This document shows, piece by piece, positions 47,001 to 58,500 of a DNA stretch of 64,000 nucleotides; position 1 is the first letter of the stretch; each line of letters begins with the position of its first letter. Source of the stretch: Pseudomonas guineae (GTDB taxonomy: Bacteria > Pseudomonadota > Gammaproteobacteria > Pseudomonadales > Pseudomonadaceae); assembly GCF_900113745.1 (NCBI RefSeq), contig NZ_FOQL01000003.1:372001-436000 (forward strand), read 5' to 3'. Below the pieces are notes generated by a model. That model saw only the letters and a list, made by a program, of their open reading frames with translations, was not told the DNA's origin and ran no database searches. The position numbers and the translations under genes are program-made.

Positions 47001-48895
47001 TCGTTGAGTTGCTGGATATCCACATCCAGGCCTTCGGCATAGGTGAAAGCGAAGTCATGGATCCAGAACTCGCGGCCATCGGCGCGGCGCAATTTGTAGG
47101 GGAACTCGCCAAGCACGCGCAGGCCGAGGTTTTCCAGAATGGGCAACACGTCCGAGAGCGGCAACGGCGTATCAGCGTGGTAGAGCTTGCAGTGCAACTG
47201 CTGCTCACCCTGGGTCAGCGGCTGATAAAAGCTCATCACCAGTTGGCGTTTAGCGTTAAGGCTAAGCAGGTGCTGCATGTCCACCACCGCCGAATGCGGG
47301 GCAAAACGCTCGCGGTAACCGGCAGGAAAGCCGTCCGGGAACTCACTCAGCACTTCAGTGCCCTGGGCCTCGCCGAGGCTCTCGACGATCAAGCTGGTGT
47401 AATCGTCCTTCCACGAACGGCAGGCCTGGATCACTTCTTTTTCCAGGCGCACGGGGTCGATTTGCACACGATTCTTCGGGTCGACCTTGAGAATGAACTG
47501 CACCCGCGCCAACACTGACTCGGAGAAGAAGGTCCAGAACTCGCAATCAATACCCTGCAGGCGATCCATCAGCACCTGTTGGATTTTCACCCGAGTTTCG
47601 GTGGAATAAACATCACGCGGCACATAGGCCAGGCAGTAGCAGAAACGGCCGTAAGGATCGCGGCGCAGGAAAACACGAATTTTGTTGCGTTCCTGAATCT
47701 GCACGATCGACATGGTGGTGTTGAACAACTCGTCCACCGATGTTTGGAACAAGTCGTCACGCGGCAGCACTTCCAGCACCTGAGCCAGCTCTTTGCCCAG
47801 ATGAGCGCTGCTATCAAAGCCCGAGCGCTGCTCGATGACTGCGATTTTGCGACGGATATAGGGGATGTTCCACACGCTCTCGGCATATACCGATGAGGTG
47901 TAGAGCCCCATAAAGCGGCACTCCTTGATGACCTTGCCGGTGCTGTCCAGCTCACGAATCGACACCAAATCCGGATAGGCCGGGCGGTGCACACGGCTCG
48001 GCACAGCCGCCTTGGCAAACGACAGCAACTGCGCTTCGCGCAGGTAACAGACCGCCTCCGGCTCGATGTGCGTGTCTTCGGCCGTCAGCCCGCTGCGCAG
48101 GCGTTTGGACAGGCCCAACAGAGACTTCTCGTCATAGACAATACTGCCGCCAGCGGCGCTGTCGGCAACAGTGAACTCTTCGTAGCCGAGGAAGGTGAAG
48201 TGATCATCGAGCAACCAGCTCATGAACACCTTGACCTCTTCCAGCTCGGCACCTTCAACTTTGAGCTTGGCCTTATCCAGCCAGGCGCGCAGCTCTTTGG
48301 CCTTGTCCTTCATCGGCTGGAAATCCACCACGCTCTGGCGTACATCGCCGAATACGTCGTGCAGGGCTTTTTCTAGAGCTTTCAGCTCGCCGGCGCTGGA
48401 GCAGCGATCAATCTCCAGGAACATCAGCGCTTCTTGTTGCACGTCCTTGCCCTGAGCACCTTTGGGCAGAATCTCTTGCAGCACGCCACTTTTATTGCGG
48501 CGCACACTGAACACGCTGTTCTGCAAGGTGTGGATGCTATAACCGCGACGGTTCAGCTCCATGCGTACCGAGTCGACCAAAAATGGAATATCACGGTGCA
48601 AAACTTCCACGGCGGTGTGGGTTGACTGCCAGCCGTGTTTTTCGTAATCAGGGTTGAATACCCGCACCTCAGGCTTGCTTGGTTCAAAACGCTCCAGCAC
48701 CCGCCAGGACGACAAGGTACAGCCGACCAGATCAGAGAGGCGACGCTGAGTCAGCTCCTCAAGGGCGATGATGCCGAAGAATTGCTCGGCGAACAGGGCT
48801 ACTTGTGGCAGAGCCTGTTCGCTGACGTGCTGCGCCAGTGCCGTTTGCAGGTGATGCTGAAAATCGGCTTTGCTGGCCGCCGTAAAGAACGCCAT
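44054..48895 (-). CDS. gdhB: NAD-dependent glutamate dehydrogenase, large type
   Basis: A 1613-residue enzyme of the ~180-kDa (GDH-180/L-GDH) class, which deaminates glutamate to 2-oxoglutarate with NAD+. An N-terminal ~700-residue regulatory part with ACT-like segments precedes the catalytic domain. Pro-Met-Gly-Ala-Lys-Gly-Gly-Phe-Val (about 855) holds the catalytic lysine, and Gly-Ile-Gly-Asp-Met-Ala-Gly-Asp-Val-Phe-Gly-Asn (about 980) the NAD-binding glycine loop. The long C-terminal helical domain is complete. GGAG precedes the ATG by about seven bases; a longer in-frame start at 48970 is rejected. Intact, about the expected family size. It is the last recognisable core gene before the phage-like region. 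Confidence 0.96.
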   Translation of the reverse strand: MAFFTAASKADFQHHLQTALAQHVSEQALPQVALFAEQFFGIIALEELTQRRLSDLVGCTLSSWRVLERFEPSKPEVRVFNPDYEKHGWQSTHTAVEVLHRDIPFLVDSVRMELNRRGYSIHTLQNSVFSVRRNKSGVLQEILPKGAQGKDVQQEALMFLEIDRCSSAGELKALEKALHDVFGDVRQSVVDFQPMKDKAKELRAWLDKAKLKVEGAELEEVKVFMSWLLDDHFTFLGYEEFTVADSAAGGSIVYDEKSLLGLSKRLRSGLTAEDTHIEPEAVCYLREAQLLSFAKAAVPSRVHRPAYPDLVSIRELDSTGKVIKECRFMGLYTSSVYAESVWNIPYIRRKIAVIEQRSGFDSSAHLGKELAQVLEVLPRDDLFQTSVDELFNTTMSIVQIQERNKIRVFLRRDPYGRFCYCLAYVPRDVYSTETRVKIQQVLMDRLQGIDCEFWTFFSESVLARVQFILKVDPKNRVQIDPVRLEKEVIQACRSWKDDYTSLIVESLGEAQGTEVLSEFPDGFPAGYRERFAPHSAVVDMQHLLSLNAKRQLVMSFYQPLTQGEQQLHCKLYHADTPLPLSDVLPILENLGLRVLGEFPYKLRRADGREFWIHDFAFTYAEGLDVDIQQLNDTLQDAFVNIVGSAAENDGFNRLVLMAAMPWRDVALLRAYARYLKQIRLGFDLSYIAGTLVNHSNIAKELVRLFKTRFYLARKLTADDLEDKQQKLEQAILAALDNVAVLNEDRILRRYLDLIKATLRTNFYQTDAAGQNKAYFSFKLNPRAIPDIPRPTPKFEIFVYSPRVEGVHLRFGDVARGGLRWSDREEDFRTEVLGLVKAQQVKNAVIVPMGAKGGFVPRRLPLGGTRDDVLAEGIACYRIFISGLLDITDNLKEGVVVPPQNVVRHDGDDPYLVVAADKGTATFSDIANGIAADYGFWLDDAFASGGSAGYDHKGMGITAKGAWVSVQRHFRERGIDVQNDDVTVIGIGDMAGDVFGNGLLLSQSLQLVAAFNHMHIFIDPNPDAAKSFVERQRLFDLPRSSWTDYDAKLISAGGGIFLRSAKSIPISAQMKERFDISADKLAPNELLNALLKAPVDLLWNGGIGTYVKSSKESHADVGDKANDLLRVDGRELRAKVVGEGGNLGMTQLGRVEYGLNGGKSNTDFIDNAGGVDCSDHEVNIKILLGEIVAAGDMTGKQRNKLMVEMTDAVGGLVLGNNYKQTQALSLAERRARERGGEYKRLMSALETSGKLDRALEFLPTDDELNERAAKGQGLTRPELSVLISYSKIDLKESLLKSLVPDDEYLAREMETAFPPLLAEKFGEPMRRHRLKREIVSTQIANDLVNHMGITFVQRLKESTGMSAANVAGAYVIVRDLFRLPHWWQQIEALDSKVSAELQLQLMDELIRLGRRATRWFLRNRRNDLDAARDVAHFAPRIEALVGCLDELLEGPAREQWLARFRGYVEAGVPEELARVVAGTSHLYTLLPIIEASDVTGQEPARVAAAYFAIGGSLELSWYLQQISSLPVENNWQALAREAFRDDLDWQQRAITVSVLQMAEGPADIEERVGVWLDQHRRLVDRWKVMLGELRAATNTDYAMYAVANRELMDLAQSA

Positions 48896-49288
48896 GGGTG
48901 TGCTCCATTTGGCTTGTGATTCGTCTGGTGATTCGATCAGGGGAAGCCGTGAAAAGGACCTTCGCCACAACCTTGTTGTTCAACGTTAGTCTAGGAGGCA
49001 GCGATTGCATTAAAGTGGCTGCCACTTAACTTTGGCGAGTCTCAAGACCCGCTGGTCACATTTGCCGGATGAGCTTAACGATGGAACACCGTGAAGCGCT
49101 TATCGCGCTGCGACATTTTCTTTCTAGATTAGGGGGTATTTAGGGGTAGGTACTTAAACGTATTTGCTGGGCTGGAGAGGCATCTGGCAAACATGCACAC
49201 CCCTCAATACCCGTTAATTGGTACAGAAATTGGTACAAGCGATAGAGCTGCCTGAAGCGCTAAGGCGCCAGCAAAACGGAGATTCACC
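48896..49288. other. Intergenic junction between core genome and phage-like region
   Basis: A 393-base gap with no convincing gene. It must hold the gdhB promoter and, if the phage genes are a prophage, probably its attachment site. A small hairpin AAGTGG-CTG-CCACTT (near 49013-49027) lies upstream of gdhB. The part from ~49130 on is AT-richer and has repeats (AGGGG(G)TA twice near 49131-49148, AATTGGTACA twice). No tRNA is recognisable. Confidence 0.4.
49216..49237. repeat. Direct repeat AATTGGTACA x2
   Basis: Two identical 10-base copies (49216-49225 and 49228-49237) with a 12-base period, in the gap between gdhB and the phage-like genes. They could be recombinase arm sites or part of an attachment core. 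Confidence 0.55.
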
Positions 49289-49531
49289 GTGATTAAAACA
49301 ATGACCTTCCTGCTCTTCCTGGGCACCAACTTCGTCTGGCTTCTACTGGTTGTCGGCGGGCTAATGGCCTGGCTCATGCCGCGCAACGACAAGCGCAACA
49401 AGATCATCCTTTCTGTCGTCGCAGTCCTTTCGCTTCTGCTCACGCTGGCCGTGGTCGAGCGCGGGCCTGACTTCGATGAAGGCGCGGACGGTGAATGCAA
49501 TCCAGCACGCGGCGCCAGCAGCTGCTACTAA
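49289..49531 (+). CDS. Small two-helix membrane protein at the phage edge
   Basis: An 80-residue protein with two hydrophobic helices (about 6-29 and 38-56) separated by the basic loop Pro-Arg-Asn-Asp-Lys-Arg-Asn-Lys, then an acidic tail with two cysteines (Glu-Cys-Asn and Ser-Cys-Tyr). I do not recognise a family. A two-helix, small membrane protein beside phage late genes could be a holin, an exclusion protein or a moron gene, none shown. GTG at 49289 is preferred because GGAG lies exactly seven bases upstream; an in-frame ATG four codons later lacks one. It faces the giant phage gene across a shared terminator. Confidence 0.6.
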   Translation: MIKTMTFLLFLGTNFVWLLLVVGGLMAWLMPRNDKRNKIILSVVAVLSLLLTLAVVERGPDFDEGADGECNPARGASSCY

Positions 49532-49534
49532 AAC

Positions 49535-49566
49535 AAGAAGGGCGCCATTGCGGCGCCCTTCTTTAT
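49535..49566. terminator. Shared terminator at the end of the phage cassette
   Basis: A perfect 12-bp inverted repeat (AAGAAGGGCGCC at 49535-49546, complement at 49552-49563) overlapping the stop codon of the giant gene. It can end both that transcript and the small plus-strand gene. Confidence 0.88.
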
Positions 49567-52500
49567 TCCTCCCTGGCCAACCTGAAGCGCCGCGCAATCT
49601 CTGCGCCATGCTCCCGGTCACGCATCACTACCGCCTGACGTACCGCATTGGTCTGCGCCTGCATGCCAATATCAATCGGTGGAACCCGCCCGCCCATCAG
49701 CGCGGAGATATTGCGCTGCCCTACCCCGCTCAGCTTGAGTGTCTGCATGATTTCAGTTCGGCTCATGCCGGCTGCTTCTGCGGATCGAACAAGTCTGCCC
49801 ATTTCGACAAATGCCTGCTGGTACTGAGCGTTTGCCGACTCCTTCGCCTCCCGAATATCTCCCTCTGACACCTCGTTACTGCTGCGCAGCGTGCGCGTCA
49901 GGGTTTTCTTCGCATTGGTTAGGCCATCTGTGAAGTCGAATGACCGGTAGTAAAGCCCGGTTTGCGTGTCCAGCGTGGACGCGCGCCAGCCAAGCAGGCT
50001 GACCAGTTCGTCACGCATAATGTAGGGCTGCCCGCTGCCTTCGCGGCGCGCTTCACTGCCGGCAAGCCATAGGCGTTCACCGTTGCTCACAAAGCCTGGC
50101 TGCAAAGCCTTGCGCATGTGGTTGGCAATATCCTGCAGCTGGTCAACGCTGCCGGCGTCCGGGTTGAACACCGCGCCGCCTGTAGGTTTCTTGTTGGCCA
50201 ACACCTCAAAGATGGCGCCAGCGGTAATGTCGGCACCAAAAAACGGCGACAGCAGATCGCTAAGCCCACTGGCCGCTGCCTTTTCCCACGGCTGGTCACG
50301 CATCATCGCCGTGAGTGGCCGCTTCCAATAACCGTAGGGGTCAAGGAAGCTCAAGTCGAAGTAGCGCAACTTGCCGTCGGCATCGCGGCCCGTGTAGAGG
50401 AACGTCGAGTTCTTCGACCACGGCGCAGCCAGGTCGCGCAGCGCTTCTTCCTCATCGTCACCCACGCCAGCAGCAGCAGCGGTCAGTGCAGCCAGGGCGT
50501 AGAAGCCTCCCGATACCAGCGCAATGCCCGCGGCACGCTTGCGGCCAATGACGCGCAGGCCTGGGTTGTCGCTCTTCAGGTCAGTCGCGGTGATCTGCAG
50601 CATGTTGACGCTGGTGCGAATAATCTCGGACGGGAAGCTGACGAACGTACCCGCCAGCGGGAACCGACGCAGCCACTGCACCGCCTTGCCGATCATCGAG
50701 TAGGTTGGGTAAGTGTCGCGGATACGCTTGGCCGCCATCACTTCCGCTTCAGCCAGTGGGATACCTGCCTTCAGCAGCCCGACCTTCTCATTCTCAAAAC
50801 CGATGATCTTCCAGAAGTCGTCACCGAACGAATAGAAGCCTTGGGCAAACTGGTTGGCCTTGCGCAGCCACTTCAGGCCGGTACCGCTTTTGCTGCTCAG
50901 CAGTTCGTCCATGCGCGCATCCTGCAGCAGCGCCATCATTTCCCCGGCGTATGGCGTGTCGTACACCACGCCGAGCTGCTTGAGCTTACGCAGGTAGGTC
51001 AGGTCATCGCCGGTTGCGGTCTGCGTCACCTGCTCGCGCAGCGCGGCCCAGCTCTTCTTCATCTGCGTCATGTCGAAGTGACCATTGGCCAAGCTGAAGA
51101 ACATCGCCGACTGCCAGTTACGCATGGCGGTGGTCGGCGACAGGATGGTCTTGCCGTACTTCACCATGCCGTTCAGGCGTACAACGGTGCGGTACAGGTC
51201 GCTCATCTGCTCTTTGCCCAAGGCATCTTGGAAGGCCTGCGCCACTTCAGGGAAGGTCCACAGGCCGTTGAGCGGCGCGTAGGTTTCCGACTTATCGCCG
51301 GCAATCTGCGTGGTCGCATCGGCTGGGCGATTCTTGCCCTCGAACAAGATGGTGCCCATGCCAAACGACAGCACCCGATCAAGGAAGCGCTGGTTCCACA
51401 CCAGGCGGCCCATCTTGGTCGCCGACTTGGCGAAGTTCAGGCGCGGGTCAAGGTACTCGCCCAGCAGTGCGCGTATCTCCGGGGCAATTTCCTTGCGCTT
51501 AATCAGCACGGTCAGGTCTTTGGCGCCCAGCTTGCCCTCGGCGATGAATGCCCCCATCGAGTCGTAGGCCGTGCCGTTCTTGAGCATTTCATTCACAGTC
51601 ACGTCAGCCAGGCGCGCGGCCTCGGCGGCGGTTTCGCCCTGGCTCACATAGCCTGAAATCAGGTAGGCACGCGCAGCATTAACCACCTCGGTCGGCACCG
51701 TCTTGAACCACTTAGGATCGTCGAACGCCTGATAGGAGCGGTTGACGTAAGCGCCCAGGTTGCCGGTGATCTTGTCGATCAACGCCTGGTCGGCGCCGTC
51801 CATGTTGGCCTCTACCTGCGCCTGCAAGATACTCAGGTACTCACCCGACAGGCTGTCGATGTATTGGCGCATGGCCACAATGGCCACCTTGGTCGACTCA
51901 GGGATGCTTGGATCAACGCGCCCAGCCAAGGCCTCTGCCAGTAGCTTCATCTGCGCCGGGGTCAGGCTCTCAATATCCACGCCGTAGTCAGCCTTGACCG
52001 CCTTGCTCAACGTGCTGGACAGGTGGCGCACGTCAAACTCAACCGCCTGGAACTCGCTGTCCCGGGTGATTTTTTCGTTAAACACCGCTTCAGGCAGCAG
52101 GCCGCCCGGGGCGAACTGGCGCGCGAATACCTTCTTGGCCTTGGCCCATAGGGTGCTGTCATCCTCACGCAGGCGGCGGTTCTCGGCGGCGAACGGGTCG
52201 TTACGGTCCAGCGGCGCGGGGCCGGTGGCGCGGTCGAACAGCTCGCGGGCGCTGCGGCGGAAACGAATGTCGCCGCTCCACTCGTCAAACTCACCGTTGT
52301 TATCGGTGGCCGACTTCACCTGCGTGTTGCTGAAGGCAATCCAAGTGTCGGTGCCTTCCAGGTTGATACCGTCATAGCCTTCGCGCTCCAGCTTGGCCCG
52401 GAAGGCCACCGCCTCACCCGGCGAATCAATGGCTTGAGACTCGGCAACGCTCATCAGGTACGGGTTGCGGATCGCGGCGTACAGTTGCATCACGCGGGCA

Positions 52501-55500
52501 TAGCCAGGCTGGCCATCGCTGGCCTTGTTGGCGTAGGCCTGGGCAGTGTCGCGGTCGCCGGTTAAGAAGATGCCCAGCGGCGCCGTGCTGTGTCGGGTGC
52601 TGCTGCCGCTGCGGCCCTGATCGAACACGGTGAAGTCTTCGCCCGTGCCGTGGTACAGAATCTTTGGCTCACCCTGGTTGTTGACGACCTTGGATGCGCC
52701 AAACCAGCTCTTGAACGCGGCCGTAGCAATGCCCGCCGCACGCTTGAAGCGTGCCGGGGTGTCACCCGCCCGAACAAACCTAGCAGTCAAGCCGCGCCCG
52801 CTTGGCTTGCGCATTGATGCCTCCCTCATACGCTTGAGCAGCAGCGCAATATCTGCGTCAGTGCCTTTCGCCAGATTGGGGAACCCGTAAGTGCGCAGCC
52901 ATTCGCGTACCGCCCCAAAGTACGCGCGGATCGCCGCCTTGGCACGCTCGGTCAGGCCAACAGTAGCGGCCTTGCCCTGCAGGTGCGCCAGCAGCTCGTC
53001 AGCCAGGTATCCAGCACTCGCGCGCGGGTTCATGCCTTCGGCTGTTTTCAGGTACAGGCTCAGGTCAAGGCCATTCTTCGCAGCCAAACGCTTAATCCCA
53101 GCCACGCCGCCAATGGCTGCAAACACCTCGCGCAGCGCCGCATCAACAGATACAGCGTCACCGCCGTACATTGCGCGAATGCCGTAATGTCCTTGCCCTT
53201 CGTGGGCCAGCGCATCCAGAATGACCGTCTCCACATCAGTTTCGCGCGCAAAGGCACTGGTCACGACATGGACTTTCCCACGGTAATAGACGGCGTGTAC
53301 CTGGCCCTTGGCGCCATCCTTCTCGGCCTGATTGCTTATCGCTGGTTCTGCCGCAAACAGCGCCGCCTCGCTGCGGTAAATCTGGATAGGAACCCCGAGC
53401 CCGAGTTTGGCCCCGATGCGTTCAATGATGACTTTTGCTGCATCATGCTCAAAGATGGCACCTGCCGTTCCGGGTACGCCAAGCCCACGCCGACTGAATA
53501 GTGCGACGTTGCCATCTTCCGTTTCGCGGGTTTGGATCACCCCTACCAGCTTGTCAAAACTCCGATTGATTGCCTTGCGTTCCTCGCCTGCTGGAAACGG
53601 CCGCTTCCAACCCCACGGCGTAGGGATTGCGACATTTTCCGGGCCGAAGTTCAGGAAAGGGCTGCTGCCGTCAGCCTCTGCAATTTTGTCTTCTACATAA
53701 CCCTGGAACGCTCTGGCTGCCATTTCGTGCGGAGTAGTCCAGTAGTCGGTGCCTCGCCCCTGGTCCAGCTCTTTGGCGTCCATGGCAAACTGGGTAGGAA
53801 CCTTCTTGACCTTTTCCTCCCCGCTCTGCGCATCAGCAAGCATCTTCAGGCGAGACGAGTACGCGCTCATACTCTGGCGTAATCGGTCGAGTACTCCACT
53901 GGTTTCTGCGTTAAACCCAGTACGGCCACGCACAGCCTTGTAGATTTCGCTCATCTTCTCCAAGGCATCGTTGGTCCAGCGCATGCTGGTTAGAACGGAG
54001 CGTGACTTGCCAGGGTTCGCGCGCAGCTCGGTACTTAGCGCTTTGCCATCCCGCACAAGCTGGGCAACGGTATCGAACTCGGCTAGCTGCTCAGCACTGG
54101 CCGGTTTGTTATTGCGCTTCCAGTACCTTGGATCTTTCTGCTCAGCCAGATCACGGCGGATTTCATCAAGGCGGTCTGTCAGCTCCTTACGTGAGCGCCC
54201 CACAAACTCATCAACGCGGACCGTATCCTCAACATAGGTTTCGCCCTTGCTGAACATGGTTTTCATCAGGTCGGTGTAGGCATCGCGCAACACCTCACGC
54301 ACACCCGAGTTGTGACGTAAAAAACCAGAGCTCGCCGCATCACTCTCGAAGTTGCTCGCAATTTTCAGCGCACGCGTACCGTCCTTGTCCATCGCCCACT
54401 CGGAAGAGGACTTGCCATCCTGGCGTGCAAAGTAGTGATCGAGCGCATGGAACCACTCATGCGCCAGCGAGCCGGCGCCGTTCAGCTTGGTCAGGTTGAT
54501 AACCACCTTGCCGGGCTCATAGTGTGCTCGAGCACCGCTCAGGCCTTGCCCGCGCGCACCGAATGCCAGTGCCAGGTCACCATTCAAGCTGATAGCGCGC
54601 GGCGGGATACCCATCACTTCAGCCAGATCCATCAGGCCATCGTAGGCATCATCCAGAAGCTGCTGACGTTCTTCCTGATTGTTCCAATTACCGAACTCCA
54701 CACCACGGAACCCAAAGGCTTCGGTAAATGCACTGTCCTTCACCGGGCCAGTGCGACGCTCAGCACCTTGGCGCAGAGTGCTATCAGGCCGCGGCAAGTC
54801 AGCCTCACCGAACGTGGTGTTGGTTTCGATGATTGCCTCGGCGTTCTTCGCCATGTACTCCATCCCGGCTTCTCTGGATGGGAACACCTGATCGACAACC
54901 TTAACGCGCTTGCGGTCCGTAACATCCCGCCAGATTTCAAAGCCGGTGCCGTCACCATCGCGAACAGACAGAACGCGATGCTTCTGCGCTACCGCAATTA
55001 CCGGCAGCATTTGCACGGCTTCTTCTTCAGTCGCGTAGTTACCACGCAGCTGCTTCGGCTGTTTCTTCCAGTCGAGTTTGCGCTTGTCGCTAATCACCCA
55101 GCGGCCAGCCTCTCCAGGCGCGGTACTGGTGACCACCTGAGTGATTTCGTAGCGGCGCTGCCATGCTGGGCGACTGTCCGTTCCCTTAGCGGCTTTCCTC
55201 TTGCCTGGGGTAGACGTGTCTTTTCTCGCACCGCCGATTTTCTCGCCAAAGTCCTCGACCTTGGCTGTAGGCGTGGCTTGGGGTTTGGTTTTTTCTGGTT
55301 TGGTCGCAGCGACTTTTCGCGGATCAGGCTCAGCTGTAGGCGTCTGTTTTGGCTGGGCTGGAATGACGTTCTTGGCTGACACGTCAGGCTTGCCACCCAG
55401 CTCGGTCAGGCTCGGCTGGCTGTCGAACATGCCGGATTGCCCGGACAGGCTGTCGTCGGCGTTTACCCCAAGGGTGAAGTTGTCGGCCTGCGCTTCGCTC

Positions 55501-58500
55501 TGCGCTTTGATCTGCGCCTGCTCGTCGGCCTTGCGCTGCTTCTCGTCGGCCTCGGCCTGGGCCTTTTCCTCAGCCTTAATGCGCGCCTTGTTGGCGGCAT
55601 CGGCAGCGGCAAGCTCTTCTTCGGTCTGCTGGTTTAGCTGGAAGGTTTCAGCTTGTGCATCTGCTCCAGCACTTGCTTGCTCGCTGTCGTTAGCGGCTGC
55701 TGCTGGCCCGCTTGCTTCAATAGCTGCTGACCCTGCTGGCTGCCCAGTAGGTTGCGCACTGCCTGGCTGACCTTCGGCGGCTCCATTCGACTCTCCCAGT
55801 AATTCTTGGCGGTTACGGCGCGGGACTGCGCCAAACATATCGGCTTCGGCCTTTGAGGCTTCAGCATAGAAGGTATCAGCGATGGCTGACAGCTCTTCGC
55901 CAATGCGCTTGCCCGAACGGCTGTTGGCCGCAAACAGGTCAATAAAGTAAGTGGCTTCAGGGTTACGCTCAATGTCGAGCTGCTGCGCGTAGGCGGCAAG
56001 CGTCTGCCCGTTGCGCGTAGCGTTTACAGCTGCCTGCGCGGCTTCGACCACCAGGCCGCGAATATCCCACTGGCCCTGGCCTTTTAGGCGTGCCATTTTC
56101 GAGGCGGCAGCCAACAAGCCTGCCAGCACAGTGCGCGCCTCGGGGTCGGTGGCCTGAGCCTGAAGGCGCACAAGCTCATCGCTCTCATACGCGCTGGCAA
56201 ATACAGCAGACGCCGCACGCTCATGCGCCTGACGGCTGGGGCGACCGCCATCCAACAAGGCGCCGCGCTCAGCTTCAGGCATGGCCTGAATAAACTGGCG
56301 CACGGTGGCTTCGCTGATTTCGCCGTTGTCGTCAAATACCATGCTGCCGGCGTCAATCCGCTTGGCGTCGTTTCGTGCTTGCTCTCCGGCAGACAGCGCC
56401 GACACGGTGGCGGTGTTCGACTCGTCGCCAATGTCCTGGGTGATCTGGCCCTGCGGCATGATCCTTACCAGCACCGGGTTGCGCATGCCTTTAATGGCGG
56501 CCGGGCTGATGCCATGCCCGCCTGCATCGGCTTCCAGTTCGCGGCGGTACTCGCCGGCCGTGCCTTGGGTGTAGGCGTGGCTAATACCGGTCACGCGGCC
56601 GTTGCCGGCGATTGCGCGGCTCTTGCCCGGGGCGCCGCTCTCATAGTCGGCATTCTGGCTACCGTTAATGTCGTGGCTAGGTAGCAGGTCGGCGGCCTCG
56701 ATCACAGCGTACTGCGCGTTGATCTTGCGCCCGCTGGCCGTGCTCACCACTTCGGCACGGCCCTTACGGTTGGCAGGCACGCTTGCGCCAGGCTCAACCA
56801 CCGGGGCACCGTTGGCGAAGTCGCGGGAAATGCTCACGCGCTGGTAATCCGGCTTGGCGGCAATGCCGCGCATTTGCGTAATGCTAGCCGGGGTCGAGCG
56901 GTCGCGGTTCTGCAGGACGGGCTTGGTCTGCTCCTGCGCCTCGGCGGTCGGTCGTACTTCGAACTGCTTATCGCCCAGCTTTACTACTTCCAGTAGGCTA
57001 GGCTGTGCGGCCTTGCTGATGGCGTTCTTGGCGGCCAGCACATTGCTGTAGGTCTTTCCGGTCGGCGTTTGCTGGTCCATGCCGCGACCGCCCTGGACGT
57101 AATCGCGTGGCGGTACATTCGGCGATCGGCCTTGCGTGGTATTGCCTTGTTCGTCAGCAAAGAACACGCGCTCGCGCTGATCGGTCAGCTCTGGGAATGC
57201 AGCATCGGCTACATCCACCGCGTCGGCGCGAAGGCCCGGCTTTTCAGCAAACCGAGGGCGAGGAATGTAGTCGCCCTCTAGCGTGCTTTCACCGCGCGCA
57301 GCCTGCTGGTCCATGCCTGGGCCAAAGCTCTGCGCATTCGGGTCGTTGTCAGGGTTTACCCATGTCGGCCGGTTGGTCGAGGCGTTGCCGCTACCGTCGA
57401 CAAATACGTCGCTCTGGGCGCCTGGCGCCGGCAGCAGGTTAGCGGCGCGCGACAGGCTGCCGGCATTCGGGTCTGGCCGATCAATCGGCACAGGGTTTGG
57501 GTTGTCAGCCGTGGACATTGGCTGAATCTTCGCAGGCTCCCATTGGCCTCGATCCGCTCGGTTGCGGCTAATGTTCCAGGCCGCCTCAGCGCCGGACTGG
57601 CCAAGCGAAAGCGCCGCCTCCATTACAGCATCGGTTACATCCGACTCTCCGGTTGCCGCCAGCTCACCCAGGTATTCGCCAAGACCTTCGCCCACACTCT
57701 CCATGCCAAGCAAGGTGCCTGCTTCAGTTGCGCGGCGTTTGAGCGTGTCGGTCACCTTAATAGCGCCATTCTGTGCTGCACGCACAGCAGCGGAGATTTC
57801 AGGGCTCTGGCGCGCAGCAAGCACGGCCACCTCGTCCGCCACATCAATACCGCGGTCAACCAGCACCTTGCGCGTTGCGGTTTCCATGGCGGTTGTTACG
57901 GTGCGCTGCATAGCACTCGCGACCTTGCCACCAAGGCCAAGGGTCAGGCCGTCAATAGCGGTGATCACGCCGCCCTTTATGGCGCCTTCGCGCTGAACCT
58001 GCCCCATTTCGTCCGTGGTGAACTGGCCATCATCAGCGGCGGCCATCGCCTTGTGCCCAGTTTCGATGGCGGTGTTACCGATGAACATACCGGTCAAGCC
58101 ACCAATGACGCCGCCGACCGCCGCGCCTGCCGTGGTACCCAGGACGGGTACGACACTGCCAAGAGCGCCGCCTGCCAGTGCGCCGCCTTTGAAGCCGGCA
58201 TAGCCGCCCGCCAGGGTTGGGACCGAGTTTGGCAGCTGCTCAACAATGGCCAGCCCAGCGCCGGCTGGGTTGTCGGCAATGGCCCCGCCTACGTTCTTGA
58301 TGCCGTCCCATAGGCCGGCGTCTTCAGCATCGTCTTCCTTGTTGCGCTGCACGTCGGCATAGAAATTCTCCAGCCGGTAATCCTTCGGCGCTTCCTGCTG
58401 CGCTTGCGCGTTATCGACGACTGCATCGCCGGTGCCGGTGTAAGTGCTGGTCGCCGAATCAAGCGCGCGTGCGGCGCTTTTTGCGCCCTGCCACAGCGTA

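Noticed and set aside
48896..49288. A tRNA or tmRNA gene as phage integration target
   Set aside because: No cloverleaf or CCA end could be seen in the gap.
49204..49500. Minus-strand frame of 98 codons across the small membrane gene
   Set aside because: It is antisense to a gene with a good ribosome site and has low-complexity Ser/Arg composition, typical of a shadow frame.
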